Origin: Clostridiales bacterium
GTDB taxonomy: Bacteria; Bacillota; Clostridia; Peptostreptococcales; T1SED10-28
Length of the DNA: 39,217 bases
Assembly: GCA_007120165.1 (NCBI GenBank)
Contig: SKOH01000126.1
Span: 1-39,217 of the forward strand
Direction: 5' to 3'
Shown: in pieces, positions 31,225 through 39,217 of the stretch
Layout: each line of letters begins with the position of its first letter
Position numbering within the stretch: the first letter of the stretch is position 1
The notes under the pieces: generated by a model
What the model was told of the DNA's origin: nothing
What the model saw: only the letters and a program-made list of their open reading frames with translations
Databases searched by the model: none
Translations under genes and position numbers: made by a program

Positions 31225-33582
31225 CTACCCTTTTTGAATGCCCCATACTTCCGTTGCATATTGTTCAATCGTCCGATCGGAACTGAACTTCCCGGCAGCA
31301 GCAATATTTGCCCAGGATTTTTTGAGCCAGTTTAGCCGATCTTTGTAAGCGGTTTCCGCATCCTGCTGGATGTTGCGGTATGCCTCAAAATCTTGAAGAA
31401 TAAAGTAGTGGTCTGCATGGTGCCAGTGGGCCCCTTTTAATAAAGCATCATAAAGATCTTTAAACATTCCGGTATTTTCATCATCAAAGGTTCCGTCCAC
31501 TAGGGTATCCACCACCCTTTTAAGCCCTTGAACTTTTTTATAAGGGATTTTCGGATCATAACTCTTCTTCATCTTTTCAATATCCTCCACCCTAAGGCCG
31601 AAAATGAAATTGTTCTCTTCCCCTGCTTCTTCAACGATTTCAATATTAGCGCCGTCATAGGTTCCAATGGTTGGGGCCCCGTTCAGCATAAACTTCATAT
31701 TCCCGGTACCCGATGCTTCCTTGCCGGCGGTTGAGATCTGTTCTGATAAATCCGCAGCGGGAAAGAGCTTTTCCGCATAGGAAACCCGGTAGTTTTGTAC
31801 GAATACCACTTTCATTTTTCCCTTCATGGCCGGATCTTCATTGATCAGTTTTTTGACTTCATTAATATATTTAATGATTCCCTTGGCTCTAAAGTACCCC
31901 GGAGCCGCTTTTGCTCCAAAAATAAAAGTTCTTGGATGGGGTTGATACTCCGGATTTTCTTTTATTCGATAATATCGGTCTAGAATGTAAAAGGCCAGCA
32001 TCAGTTGACGCTTGTACTCATGAAGCCGTTTTATCTGAATATCATAAATGGATTCAGGGTCTATGGTGATGTTTTCATGATTCTGGATAAAGTCTGCCAG
32101 TTCTTTTTTCTTCGTTCTTTTAATGCGGTCAAAGCGTTTTAACACCTCTTCGTCTTCCTGAAACTCTTTAAGCCCCTGGAGTTTTTCAAGATCCACAATC
32201 CAATCCTTATTTCCCAGGAGTTCTGAAATCAGCTCTGCAAGCTGGGGGTTGCTCTTTAACAGCCATCTTCTCTGGGTGATGCCGTTGGTCTTATTGTTGA
32301 ATCGCTCAGGATACAAATCGAACCAGTGTTTTAGCTCTACATTTTTCAGCAGATTGGTATGCAGTTCCGCCACGCCATTCGTAGAATGGGTTCCGTAAAT
32401 GGATAACCAGGCCATTTTGATACTTCCCTTATGAATAATTTCAAAGTCCTTTAGGCGGGTAATTCCTTTGTTTTTAAGCTCTTCTAATAATTGACTGTTA
32501 ATCCGGTGAATGATGTCATAAATTTCCGGCAGCAGTTTTTTGTAGAATTCCACCGGCCACTGTTCCAGCGCCTCCGCCATTAACGTGTGATTGGTATAGG
32601 CTAAGGTTTTGGTGCTAACCTCCCAGGCCTCATCCCAACTGAGTCCTTCCTGGGTGGTCAGGAGTCTTATCAGTTCCGGTACAGCAACCGCGGGATGGGT
32701 ATCATTCAGCTGTATGGCATGGAAACGGTGAAATTCTCGGAAATCTTTGTGCGTTTCTTTATACGTATGAATCAAATCCTGTAACGAGGCGGAAACAAAG
32801 AAATACTGCTGTTTTAACCGTAAAATCTTTCCTTCTTCTGTGGAATCATCAGGATATAGTACTTTGGAAATAGCGCTGGCTTTGATTTCCTCTTCCAAGG
32901 CCCCTGGATAATCCTGGCGGTTAAATATTTCCAGGTCAAATACTTTTTTCCCCTGGGCTTCCCACAGTCTTAAGGTATTGATCGTCTTTTTTCCATATCC
33001 CACTATGGGGGTGTCAAAGGGTACTGCTACTACCTCTTCGTCATGGAATTTTACGATTACCGCCCGGTCCCGTCGTTTAATGGACCAAGGATCCCCATCC
33101 CGGGTCCAGTCATCTCCCTTTTCCACTTGAAAACCATTTTTGAACTCCTGTTTGAAAATTCCGTATTGATATCGGATTCCGTACCCCGTTAAAGGATAAT
33201 TCCGTGTGGCGGCAGAGTCTAGGAAGCAGGCTGCAAGTCTTCCCAGTCCTCCGTTACCCAGGGCTGCATCCTCTTCCTGTTCTTCCAAAATCTCAAGGCT
33301 CAGCCCTTCCGATGCTAAGATTTCCTGAACTTCTTCCTTCAACTGCATATTGATCAAATTGTTTGTAAGCGCTCTTCCCATTAGATACTCCGAGGAGAGG
33401 TAATAGGCTTTTTTAGCATTTGAAAAGCGTTCCTCACTTTCGATCCAGTGGGGAGCAATTTCTTCCATTACCACTTTGGCCAAGGCATGATATTTTTCCT
33501 TCGCTGTGGCTTTTCCCATTTTCTTTTTTGCTCCTGTTAATAAACGTGCTTCCATTTTCTCTAATAATATTTCTCTGTTCAT
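31225..33582 (-). CDS. glgP: Alpha-glucan/maltodextrin phosphorylase (second copy)
   Basis: This is a 785-residue paralogue of the enzyme at 15609-18056. The PLP region SGTGNMKFMLNGAPTIGTYDG and the blocks YLSSEYLMGRALTNN, GNGGLGRLAACFLDS and QLNDTHPAVAVPELIR are conserved. It starts at the ATG at 33582 behind GGGAGG, one base after the malQ stop. Its place in the GH31-malQ operon suggests that it attacks imported maltodextrins rather than stored glycogen, so it could equally be named malP. The two copies differ along their whole length, so they are not a recent duplication. Confidence 0.95.
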   Translation of the reverse strand: MNREILLEKMEARLLTGAKKKMGKATAKEKYHALAKVVMEEIAPHWIESEERFSNAKKAYYLSSEYLMGRALTNNLINMQLKEEVQEILASEGLSLEILEEQEEDAALGNGGLGRLAACFLDSAATRNYPLTGYGIRYQYGIFKQEFKNGFQVEKGDDWTRDGDPWSIKRRDRAVIVKFHDEEVVAVPFDTPIVGYGKKTINTLRLWEAQGKKVFDLEIFNRQDYPGALEEEIKASAISKVLYPDDSTEEGKILRLKQQYFFVSASLQDLIHTYKETHKDFREFHRFHAIQLNDTHPAVAVPELIRLLTTQEGLSWDEAWEVSTKTLAYTNHTLMAEALEQWPVEFYKKLLPEIYDIIHRINSQLLEELKNKGITRLKDFEIIHKGSIKMAWLSIYGTHSTNGVAELHTNLLKNVELKHWFDLYPERFNNKTNGITQRRWLLKSNPQLAELISELLGNKDWIVDLEKLQGLKEFQEDEEVLKRFDRIKRTKKKELADFIQNHENITIDPESIYDIQIKRLHEYKRQLMLAFYILDRYYRIKENPEYQPHPRTFIFGAKAAPGYFRAKGIIKYINEVKKLINEDPAMKGKMKVVFVQNYRVSYAEKLFPAADLSEQISTAGKEASGTGNMKFMLNGAPTIGTYDGANIEIVEEAGEENNFIFGLRVEDIEKMKKSYDPKIPYKKVQGLKRVVDTLVDGTFDDENTGMFKDLYDALLKGAHWHHADHYFILQDFEAYRNIQQDAETAYKDRLNWLKKSWANIAAAGKFSSDRTIEQYATEVWGIQKG

Positions 33583-33583
33583 A

Positions 33584-35065
33584 TTATAACCTCCCATAGG
33601 TCCTGTTTATGTCATAAATTCGCCTTGCCAGTGCCTCCGACAAGTGATGCTTTTCCATACGCCAATCCCAGTTTTCTCCCAAAGTGGAGGGAATATTCAT
33701 CCGTGCTTCATCTCCCAGCTCTAAAAAATCCTGCATAGGCGCTACTGCAACTTTTGATACGGAACTCCATGCCCCCCGGATCATTCCCCAGGGGAAACCT
33801 TCCTCCCTATCCATCTTGAAATACTTTTTTGCAAAGGCCAGTTCTTCCGCTGGGATGTTTCCGGTCCAACCGGCTACGGTGTGGTTATCGTGAGTCCCCG
33901 TATATACAATGGAGTTTTGAGTATAGTTGTGGGGCAGATAATCGCTTTCCTCCCTGGGATCGAAGGCAAACTGTAAAACCTTCATTCCTGGAAATCCGGA
34001 ATCCTTTATCAGTTGTTCCACCTCGGGAGTCAGATAGCCCAGGTCTTCCGCAATGATATTTAATTCTCCCAGTTCTTCTTTGATAACGTCAAAGAGCTCG
34101 ATCCCCGGTCCCTTCGTCCATTGTCCAAACATGGCGGTATCTTCACCATAGGGCACTTCCCAATAGGCTTCAAAGCCTCTGAAATGGTCAATCCTCAACA
34201 CATCATAGAGCTTGAAACTATGCTTGATTCTCTTAATCCACCAGCGATAACCATTATCCTTCATGTTTTCCCAGTCATAAATGGGATTGCCCCATAATTG
34301 GCCGGTACTGGAAAAAGCATCCGGCGGGCATCCGGCCACGGTAATGGGCCTATAATTTTCATCCAGACGAAACATTTCGGGATTCTTCCATACATCGGCA
34401 CTGTCCTCGGATACATAAATGGGTAAATCTCCGATAATTTCGATCCCTTTATCATTTGCATATTTTTTTAATCGAAGCCACTGGTTTTCAAAATAATACT
34501 GGGTAAAGATCCAAAAGAAGATTTCTTCCTGATTTCTTTTAACAAAAGTTCTTACCGTCTCGGAACGCCAATTACGGTAATCCTTATCCCACTCCAGCCA
34601 GGACTTCTCCCCGTGGGCTTTTTTGATGGCCATATATAAGGAGAACTCCTGCAACCAGTGATAGTTTTCCTGGTAGTAATCTTCCAGTTTTTTTCTAAGA
34701 CTCTTTTTCCCTCTTTCATAAGCCTTTCTGAGAAGTTCCATTTTCCCTTCATACAAATGAAGGTAATCCACTTTTCCAGGATTTTTATTAAGATTTATCC
34801 TGTCTATTTCCCCTCGGGTAATTATGCCTTCTTCCAATAACACATCCAGATCGATAAAATAAGGATTGCCGGCAAAGGCAGAAAAGCTCTGGTAAGGTGA
34901 GTCCCCATAACCGGTAATCCCCAGAGGAAGAATCTGCCAATACTTACTACCGGATTTTTCTAAAAAATCCACGAATTTATAAGCTTCCTTTCCAAAATCT
35001 CCGATCCCATATTCTCCCGGTAAAGAGGAAATATGCAGCAATAGTCCGTTTGAACGTTTTAACAT
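33584..35065 (-). CDS. malQ: 4-alpha-glucanotransferase (amylomaltase)
   Basis: This is a 493-residue GH77 enzyme. RSNGLLLHISSLPGEYGIGDFG is the N-terminal signature in shorter form SSLPGEYGIGD. The nucleophile Asp lies in RIDHFRGFEAYW, the acid/base Glu in IIAEDLGYLTPEV, and the third acid in GTHDNHTVAGW. It disproportionates maltooligosaccharides, feeding the phosphorylase. The start at 35065 is 12 residues inside the longest frame, because AAGGAGG lies immediately before it. It is 40 bases after the GH31 gene and abuts the phosphorylase gene. Confidence 0.96.
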   Translation of the reverse strand: MLKRSNGLLLHISSLPGEYGIGDFGKEAYKFVDFLEKSGSKYWQILPLGITGYGDSPYQSFSAFAGNPYFIDLDVLLEEGIITRGEIDRINLNKNPGKVDYLHLYEGKMELLRKAYERGKKSLRKKLEDYYQENYHWLQEFSLYMAIKKAHGEKSWLEWDKDYRNWRSETVRTFVKRNQEEIFFWIFTQYYFENQWLRLKKYANDKGIEIIGDLPIYVSEDSADVWKNPEMFRLDENYRPITVAGCPPDAFSSTGQLWGNPIYDWENMKDNGYRWWIKRIKHSFKLYDVLRIDHFRGFEAYWEVPYGEDTAMFGQWTKGPGIELFDVIKEELGELNIIAEDLGYLTPEVEQLIKDSGFPGMKVLQFAFDPREESDYLPHNYTQNSIVYTGTHDNHTVAGWTGNIPAEELAFAKKYFKMDREEGFPWGMIRGAWSSVSKVAVAPMQDFLELGDEARMNIPSTLGENWDWRMEKHHLSEALARRIYDINRTYGRL

Positions 35066-35105
35066 AAGGGCCTCCTTATTCTCAATTAAGTATTCCAACA
35101 ATACT

Positions 35106-37241
35106 TTATACGTTAACTCGATAACGGATGTTTTGAAGGCATCCCTTCGGGTCTACTATTTTGAATTTAATAATCTGCAGTTGAGGAAGAGGATTTTCCA
35201 CATCAATTTCGTAATTCTCCCCACAACGGCTGACAGTAATTTTCATTAAATGCTTACTCTCACTGCTTAAGCTGATGCCGTCATCATCATAGTAAAGATA
35301 TTCTCCCCGATCTTTAATAAAAGCCAGAATTTCCAGTTCATCTACCGATAGATTCTTTACATTCTCAGCAGGCTTTCCCAGAGGCATCATTTTATTTGGT
35401 CGTAGAAAAAAGCGTAAATGATTCAAGTCATATTCCATTACCTGGGGTCCTTTCGGTGCAAGCGTGATATCCGTCGTTTTTTCCGTTAGAGAAATCAGGG
35501 CCATTTCTTCCGGAAGATTCACAAGTCTTCGGGATTGATTCTTTTTATAGATCGGAGCAAGCATGATCTCTTCTCCGATAAACAACTGATCTTCTATCTC
35601 CTCATAACCCTCCATGTACTCAAAGGCTAAGGGTTTGAAAAACAGCTTATAATCCTCTACCGCTTTCATATATGTTGAATACAGATAGGGGATTAACCGA
35701 TAACGACCTTTAATGACGCTTCGGGAGTTATTCAGCACCTCATTTGAAAAGGCATAGGGCTCCTGATCCCTTGTATCCAGTGCCGAATGATTTCTAAGCA
35801 ACGGGGTAAAAGCGCTGAACTGAAACCAACGGGTGAGAAGCTCTCCCGAACACTGGCCGCCAAAGCCTCCGGTATCGGCTCCGATATAATAAAAGCCGCA
35901 CATATTAATAGAAGGCATCATACGTATGTTCTCTTCAAGGTGGGTCCACCAGGAAGCATTATCTCCGGTCCAGATGCCTCCGTATCGATGCATCCCGATG
36001 CTTGAAGCTCTTGATATCAGTAAAAACCGTTTATTTAAATGTCTTCTCAAACCCCCATTCGCGGCTCGGGTCATATAATCTCCATACAGATTATGTACCT
36101 CCCGGTGAAGGTGCCGCTTCCCTTCAACGTTATGGTAAAAGCGCTGGTGATAACTCTCGTCATTCAACAAATCGGCGAAGGTATCCTTCAGTTCAAAAAA
36201 TTTATGGACATTCAGGTTTTTCCCCCGGGAGGCTGCAGCTAAATCCACGGCTTCTTCCAGACTTTTTTCATCATAAAAAATCGCCGGCTCGTTCATATCA
36301 TTCCAGACCCCTTCGATACCCAGGTCGGTTAAGTATTTGTACTTTTCCCCAAACCATTGCCGGGTTTTAGGTTGTAAAAAATCAGGAAAATGTACTTTCC
36401 CCGGCCAAACCGCCGCCACGTAAGGATCCCCTTGGGCATTCAGACAAAAGTGTTTCCCAGCAATTCCTTCCTCGTAAATGTTATAATCCGCTTCGATTTT
36501 AATACCGGCATCAATTATCGGGACCAGGTAAACTCCGTTATTTTTCAAATTCTCAACGAACTCTTTAAATTCCGGGAACCGTTTTTCTGAAACCGTGAAA
36601 TTTTTAAAATCCTCCATATAATCTAAATCCAGGTAAATACCATCCAGGGGGATGTCTTCGGTTTTAAAGGTTTCATACACCTCTTTTATTTCCTCCAGAT
36701 CCTTATACCCCCAGCGGCTTTGGAAATATCCAAAAGCCCATTTCGGTGGAATGTAGGCTTTTCCGATCATCTGAAGAAAGCGGGATACAATTTCCTCGAT
36801 GCTGCTGCCGGGAATTTTAATGATTCGAAAATCCCTGCCCAAAATTTTAATTTCGAACAGTTCTTCCTTTTCAAACCCGATGTCGTACACTACTTCCCCG
36901 GGGAAATCAATGAACCAGCCAATTTGTTCATGGTCTTTCACATGGATAAAAAAGTTATGGGCTCCGTATAATTCAAACTTATCTTCAGTATGGTTTGCCT
37001 CGTCCCGGCAATAGGAGCGAAATCTTCGTCCTCGCCGGTTTATGCTCCCTAAGTGCTCTCCCAGCCCATAAATCCGGTCACTCGGTTTCAGGTCGAAGGC
37101 CAAAGTTGTCGTTTTTCCCAGAGTGATTTTTTCATTGAAGCTGATTTTCGCCGGGGAGCCCTTTTCCAGTATGATCTCCGTATCCATGGGGGTCCCAAAT
37201 TCAAATCCTTCGATCTCTTCCTTCAGTTTGAAAGATTGCAC
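35106..37241 (-). CDS. GH31 alpha-glucosidase
   Basis: This is a 711-residue enzyme. The nucleophile Asp315 lies in GVWNDMNEPAIF, the acid/base in WTGDNASWW, and the substrate pocket includes IYLDLDYME and WAFGYFQSRWGY. It releases glucose from alpha-glucosides, probably intracellularly since there is no signal peptide. I place the start at the GTG at 37241, six bases after AAGGAGG. A longer reading from an ATG at 37292 would run through the operator and is rejected. It is the first gene of an operon with malQ and the second phosphorylase, with its own promoter and LacI-type operator. Confidence 0.92.
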   Translation of the reverse strand: MQSFKLKEEIEGFEFGTPMDTEIILEKGSPAKISFNEKITLGKTTTLAFDLKPSDRIYGLGEHLGSINRRGRRFRSYCRDEANHTEDKFELYGAHNFFIHVKDHEQIGWFIDFPGEVVYDIGFEKEELFEIKILGRDFRIIKIPGSSIEEIVSRFLQMIGKAYIPPKWAFGYFQSRWGYKDLEEIKEVYETFKTEDIPLDGIYLDLDYMEDFKNFTVSEKRFPEFKEFVENLKNNGVYLVPIIDAGIKIEADYNIYEEGIAGKHFCLNAQGDPYVAAVWPGKVHFPDFLQPKTRQWFGEKYKYLTDLGIEGVWNDMNEPAIFYDEKSLEEAVDLAAASRGKNLNVHKFFELKDTFADLLNDESYHQRFYHNVEGKRHLHREVHNLYGDYMTRAANGGLRRHLNKRFLLISRASSIGMHRYGGIWTGDNASWWTHLEENIRMMPSINMCGFYYIGADTGGFGGQCSGELLTRWFQFSAFTPLLRNHSALDTRDQEPYAFSNEVLNNSRSVIKGRYRLIPYLYSTYMKAVEDYKLFFKPLAFEYMEGYEEIEDQLFIGEEIMLAPIYKKNQSRRLVNLPEEMALISLTEKTTDITLAPKGPQVMEYDLNHLRFFLRPNKMMPLGKPAENVKNLSVDELEILAFIKDRGEYLYYDDDGISLSSESKHLMKITVSRCGENYEIDVENPLPQLQIIKFKIVDPKGCLQNIRYRVNV

Positions 37242-37288
37242 TGTTTTTCCTCCTTGTGGGGATTTCCCTAGGGGGCTCCCTGATTTAT

Positions 37289-37300
37289 GCAAACGATTGC
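37289..37300 (-). promoter_or_regulatory. LacI-family operator of the GH31-malQ-phosphorylase operon
   Basis: GCAAACGATTGC has the same GCAA-N4-TTGC core with central CG as the site at 31053-31068. It lies just after the predicted transcription start, about 48 bases before the GTG start codon. Confidence 0.78.
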
Positions 37301-37315
37301 CTTATTTTTTTTAAT

Positions 37316-37344
37316 ATAATATCATACTTTCTCCACTATTGTAA
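37316..37344 (-). promoter_or_regulatory. Promoter of the GH31 operon
   Basis: TTACAA (37339-37344) and TATTAT (37316-37321) are 17 bases apart on the minus strand, directly upstream of the operator and 15 bases after the ROK kinase stop. Confidence 0.65.
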
Positions 37345-37359
37345 GGTGCCCAGGTAAAA

Positions 37360-38325
37360 TTAATCCTCCAGTAGGAACATGGCGCTCCCTAAGATTCCGG
37401 CATCATTTTTCAACTCTGCAATCACAATTTTCGTCGGATTTTGTTCTTTTACATAGGTGTGGGTTTTCGTCAGTCTTCTGAGTTCCTCTAAAAACACATC
37501 CCCGCTTTCACTAAGACCGCCTCCAAGAGCAATGACCTCGGGATCAAAAATATTAATCAGATTGGATAACCCGATGGCAAGATAATGAATGAAACGCTTA
37601 AGAGCCTTTTCTGCCACTTCGTCATGTCTTCTGGCAGCATCAATTATCTGCTGGGGAGTAACCGGTTTTTGCTGTTTTTCAAGGGTTTTTTTGAGGCTGG
37701 AAGTTTCTCCGGCGTCTAATAAATAAGTGGCGTATTTTACCAGTGCAGTGGCAGAGGCAAAGGTTTCCAGACAACCGTTGTTTCCACAGTTGCAGTTATA
37801 GAAATTTTCGCCTACAATCATATGTCCAATTTCCGTTCCTAGATAATGACTGCCGTGAAACACTTTCCCATTGATTATTACGCCGGCTCCGAGGCCTGTG
37901 CCTAATGTTAAGAGCAGGGCATTTCGAGTATTTTTCATAGCACCGAAATGAAATTCTCCAAAGCCTGCTAAGGAAGCGTCATTTCCGACTTTTACCCGGA
38001 GGCTTAATTCTTTTTCCAGGGATTTTTGCAGCGGCTTATTCTCCCAGTAAAGATTATTGGCAAATACCACATCCCCATTTCCGTTGGCTACTCCTGGAAA
38101 ACCAATCCCGACACCATGAATCTCTTCCTTAGTCAAACGATTATCCCGCAGGATCTTTTCGACTTCCCCCACGATTAATTTGAGGATCTCTTCGAAATTC
38201 TTCGTGCTTGGCGTCTTCCTTTTAACTTTTCTCAGGATTTTACCTTCCGGAGAAATCAGACCGAATTTAATGCTGGTTCCCCCTAAATCGATTCCGATCA
38301 TTTTCTTTTGCTGCGCCTGATTCAT
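37360..38325 (-). CDS. glcK: ROK-family glucokinase
   Basis: This is a 321-residue protein. The phosphate loop GIDLGGTSIK (11-20) is at the N-terminus, the catalytic Asp116 in GNDA, and GTEIGHM (163-169) and the zinc-binding CNCGNNGC (178-185) follow, all normal for ROK sugar kinases. There is no N-terminal DNA-binding domain, so it is a kinase and not a NagC/XylR-type regulator. It phosphorylates glucose released by the GH31 and MalQ steps. The start is the ATG at 38325 behind AGGAGGATG; an ATG at 38343 lies upstream of that site. A TATAAT box lies about 36 bases upstream on the minus strand (38361-38366). Confidence 0.93.
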   Translation of the reverse strand: MNQAQQKKMIGIDLGGTSIKFGLISPEGKILRKVKRKTPSTKNFEEILKLIVGEVEKILRDNRLTKEEIHGVGIGFPGVANGNGDVVFANNLYWENKPLQKSLEKELSLRVKVGNDASLAGFGEFHFGAMKNTRNALLLTLGTGLGAGVIINGKVFHGSHYLGTEIGHMIVGENFYNCNCGNNGCLETFASATALVKYATYLLDAGETSSLKKTLEKQQKPVTPQQIIDAARRHDEVAEKALKRFIHYLAIGLSNLINIFDPEVIALGGGLSESGDVFLEELRRLTKTHTYVKEQNPTKIVIAELKNDAGILGSAMFLLED

Positions 38326-38403
38326 GCTCATCCTCCTAACCATCCTAAATTGATGTAATTATTATATCATAAAATAACAGAAAATTCTTTTTTAAAGACA
38401 CCC

Positions 38404-38432
38404 TTTACTTTTCCCACACTTTGATTTATAAT
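38404..38432 (+). promoter_or_regulatory. Promoter of the tRNA-Ala gene
   Basis: TTTACT (38404-38409) and TATAAT (38427-38432) are separated by 17 bases. The predicted start is about 14 bases before the tRNA. Confidence 0.65.
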
Positions 38433-38453
38433 ATAGTTTGTTGCAAGTAATTC

Positions 38454-38528
38454 GGGACTGTAGTTCAGTGGGAGAATACTTGACTGGCAGTCAAGGGGTC
38501 ACGGGTTCGAATCCCGTCAGTTCCACCA
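38454..38528 (+). tRNA. tRNA-Ala (anticodon GGC), CCA encoded
   Basis: A full cloverleaf can be drawn. The acceptor is GGGACTG with CAGTTCC, including the G3-U70 pair that is the alanine identity element. The D stem is GTTC/GAAT, and the anticodon stem CTTGA/TCAAG encloses CTGGCAG with GGC at the anticodon. The T arm is ACGGG-TTCGAAT-CCCGT. The discriminator A and CCA are present in the DNA. The D loop is short, giving 75 bases in total. Confidence 0.95.
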
Positions 38529-38543
38529 ATTAAACATTACTAA

Positions 38544-38582
38544 ATGAGTCCATAGAGGAATCCTCTGTGGACTCATTTTTTA
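38544..38582 (+). terminator. Terminator after the tRNA-Ala gene
   Basis: ATGAGTCCATAGAGGA (38544-38559) pairs with TCCTCTGTGGACTCAT (38561-38576) with one G-U-type exception, followed by a run of T's. It is a strong rho-independent terminator. Confidence 0.9.
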
Positions 38583-38644
38583 TCTCAGCCGTATATCCCC
38601 TTTTAAAATATATCGTTCTTACCTATCAGGTTTCATGAAGAGGC

Positions 38645-38671
38645 ATAAAAAAAGAGTGCCGAGACACCCTT
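38645..38671 (-). terminator. Terminator after the polysaccharide deacetylase gene
   Basis: On the minus strand AGGGTG and CACTCT form a stem with a TCTCGG loop, followed by seven T's, directly after the stop codon at 38674. Confidence 0.82.
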
Positions 38672-38673
38672 AA

Positions 38674-39217
38674 TTATTGCAGTTCTTCAATATAGTCTTT
38701 CAGCAGTACAAACTCAAAGCCTTCCTCCAGTAAAGCCTGCACCCCTACTTTTACCCCCTCCGCCACTTCACTATCAGGATGATTCATATGAAAGAGCATA
38801 ATTGATCCCGGTTCCGCCTGAATCATACGGTTGTATATCTGCTCGGAAGAAAAAGTAGCCCCGGCATCACCGAGTACATTATAATTTACCGGCACCTCTC
38901 CTAAATCTTCTATAATTTTTACCGCCACTTCATCGTAATATGCGGTGCCCGAACGGAAAAATTTCGGAGCATAGCCGGTTAATTCCTTGATTCTTAAATG
39001 ATTTTGATGAACCTCGTGATAGACCTCTTCTACCGAAGCAGTTCCGGATATTCCGTAGGCGCTTCGTCCGCTTACAGATAAGGGTTTATGGTCTTCTCCA
39101 TGATTGGCAATATCAAAATTCGGGTTTTCCCAAAGACTTACTACCTTATCAGGATGGGCTTGCAGCCAATCGGCACTTATAAAAAGTGTGGCGGGTATGT
39201 CCATCTCTATCAGATAG
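38674..39217 (-). CDS. Polysaccharide deacetylase (NodB homology) family protein, 5' end cut by window
   Basis: The frame is open to the right edge, so the N-terminus is missing; about 180 residues are visible. PATLFISADWLQAHP, NHGEDHKPLS (the metal-binding HxxxH-like site), FFRSGTAYYDE and the C-terminal IMLFHMNHPDSE match the NodB fold in order. Family members remove acetyl groups from chitooligosaccharides, peptidoglycan or other surface sugars, usually outside the cell. An apparent ATG at 39204 is internal, since the reading frame continues upstream of it. The first catalytic Asp motif lies outside the window. A terminator follows the stop. Confidence 0.85.
   Translation of the reverse strand, partial: YLIEMDIPATLFISADWLQAHPDKVVSLWENPNFDIANHGEDHKPLSVSGRSAYGISGTASVEEVYHEVHQNHLRIKELTGYAPKFFRSGTAYYDEVAVKIIEDLGEVPVNYNVLGDAGATFSSEQIYNRMIQAEPGSIMLFHMNHPDSEVAEGVKVGVQALLEEGFEFVLLKDYIEELQ

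Noticed and set aside
37242-37292. ATG at 37292 as the start of the GH31 gene
   Set aside because: It would translate through the operator; a GTG with an AAGGAGG site at 37241 gives the expected N-terminus.

Overview
The window looks like a chromosomal segment of a low-to-mid GC, Gram-positive anaerobe of the Clostridia. The evidence is strong AGGAGG-type ribosome binding sites, GlgC paired with GlgD, a pyrophosphate-type phosphofructokinase, an in-frame selenocysteine codon in a glutaredoxin, and type II c-di-GMP riboswitches. A relative of the Alkaliphilus/Natronincolaceae group is plausible, but that is inference. Almost all genes are on the minus strand.

Layout. 1-4.0 kb holds a truncated F420-0:glutamate ligase-like gene, PPi-type phosphofructokinase, a tocopherol cyclase-family protein and a HAD phosphatase. 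4.3-8.6 kb is a cell-surface/exported region: a FAS1-domain protein, an uncharacterised 514-residue secreted protein and an SGNH hydrolase. The secreted-protein gene is preceded by two tandem c-di-GMP-II riboswitches and the hydrolase gene by one diverged copy. Each copy ends in a terminator built on the conserved AACCGACC segment, and two of the leaders have a promoter directly upstream. 8.8-15.4 kb is mixed: a DUF3159-like membrane protein, a selenocysteine-containing glutaredoxin with a zinc-ribbon tail (the UGA hides its true start), DNA polymerase IV, a DAP epimerase-fold protein, a cation efflux protein, a CsbD-like protein and a solitary adenine-specific DNA methyltransferase.

15.6-38.3 kb is a continuous alpha-glucan supercluster. 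Glycogen synthesis and turnover is glgB-glgC-glgD-glgA-glgP, very tightly packed. Next is a maltodextrin-type ABC transporter (binding lipoprotein, small membrane protein, MalF with a long charged N-terminal extension, MalG, ATPase) followed by a LacI-family regulator. Then comes a degradation operon: GH31 glucosidase, 4-alpha-glucanotransferase and a second glucan phosphorylase. A ROK glucokinase completes the set. Two LacI-type palindromes (core GCAA-N4-TTGC) lie just downstream of good promoters, in front of the binding-protein gene and the GH31 gene, so the local LacI regulator probably controls uptake and degradation together. The pathway reads as import of oligosaccharide, hydrolysis, disproportionation and phosphorolysis, glucose phosphorylation, then storage as glycogen or glycolysis through the PPi-type phosphofructokinase.

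The right edge has a tRNA-Ala(GGC) gene with promoter and terminator, then the 3' part of a polysaccharide deacetylase gene. The items most worth a second look are the selenocysteine glutaredoxin/zinc-ribbon fusion, the c-di-GMP-II riboswitch set controlling little-known exported proteins, and the MalF extension.
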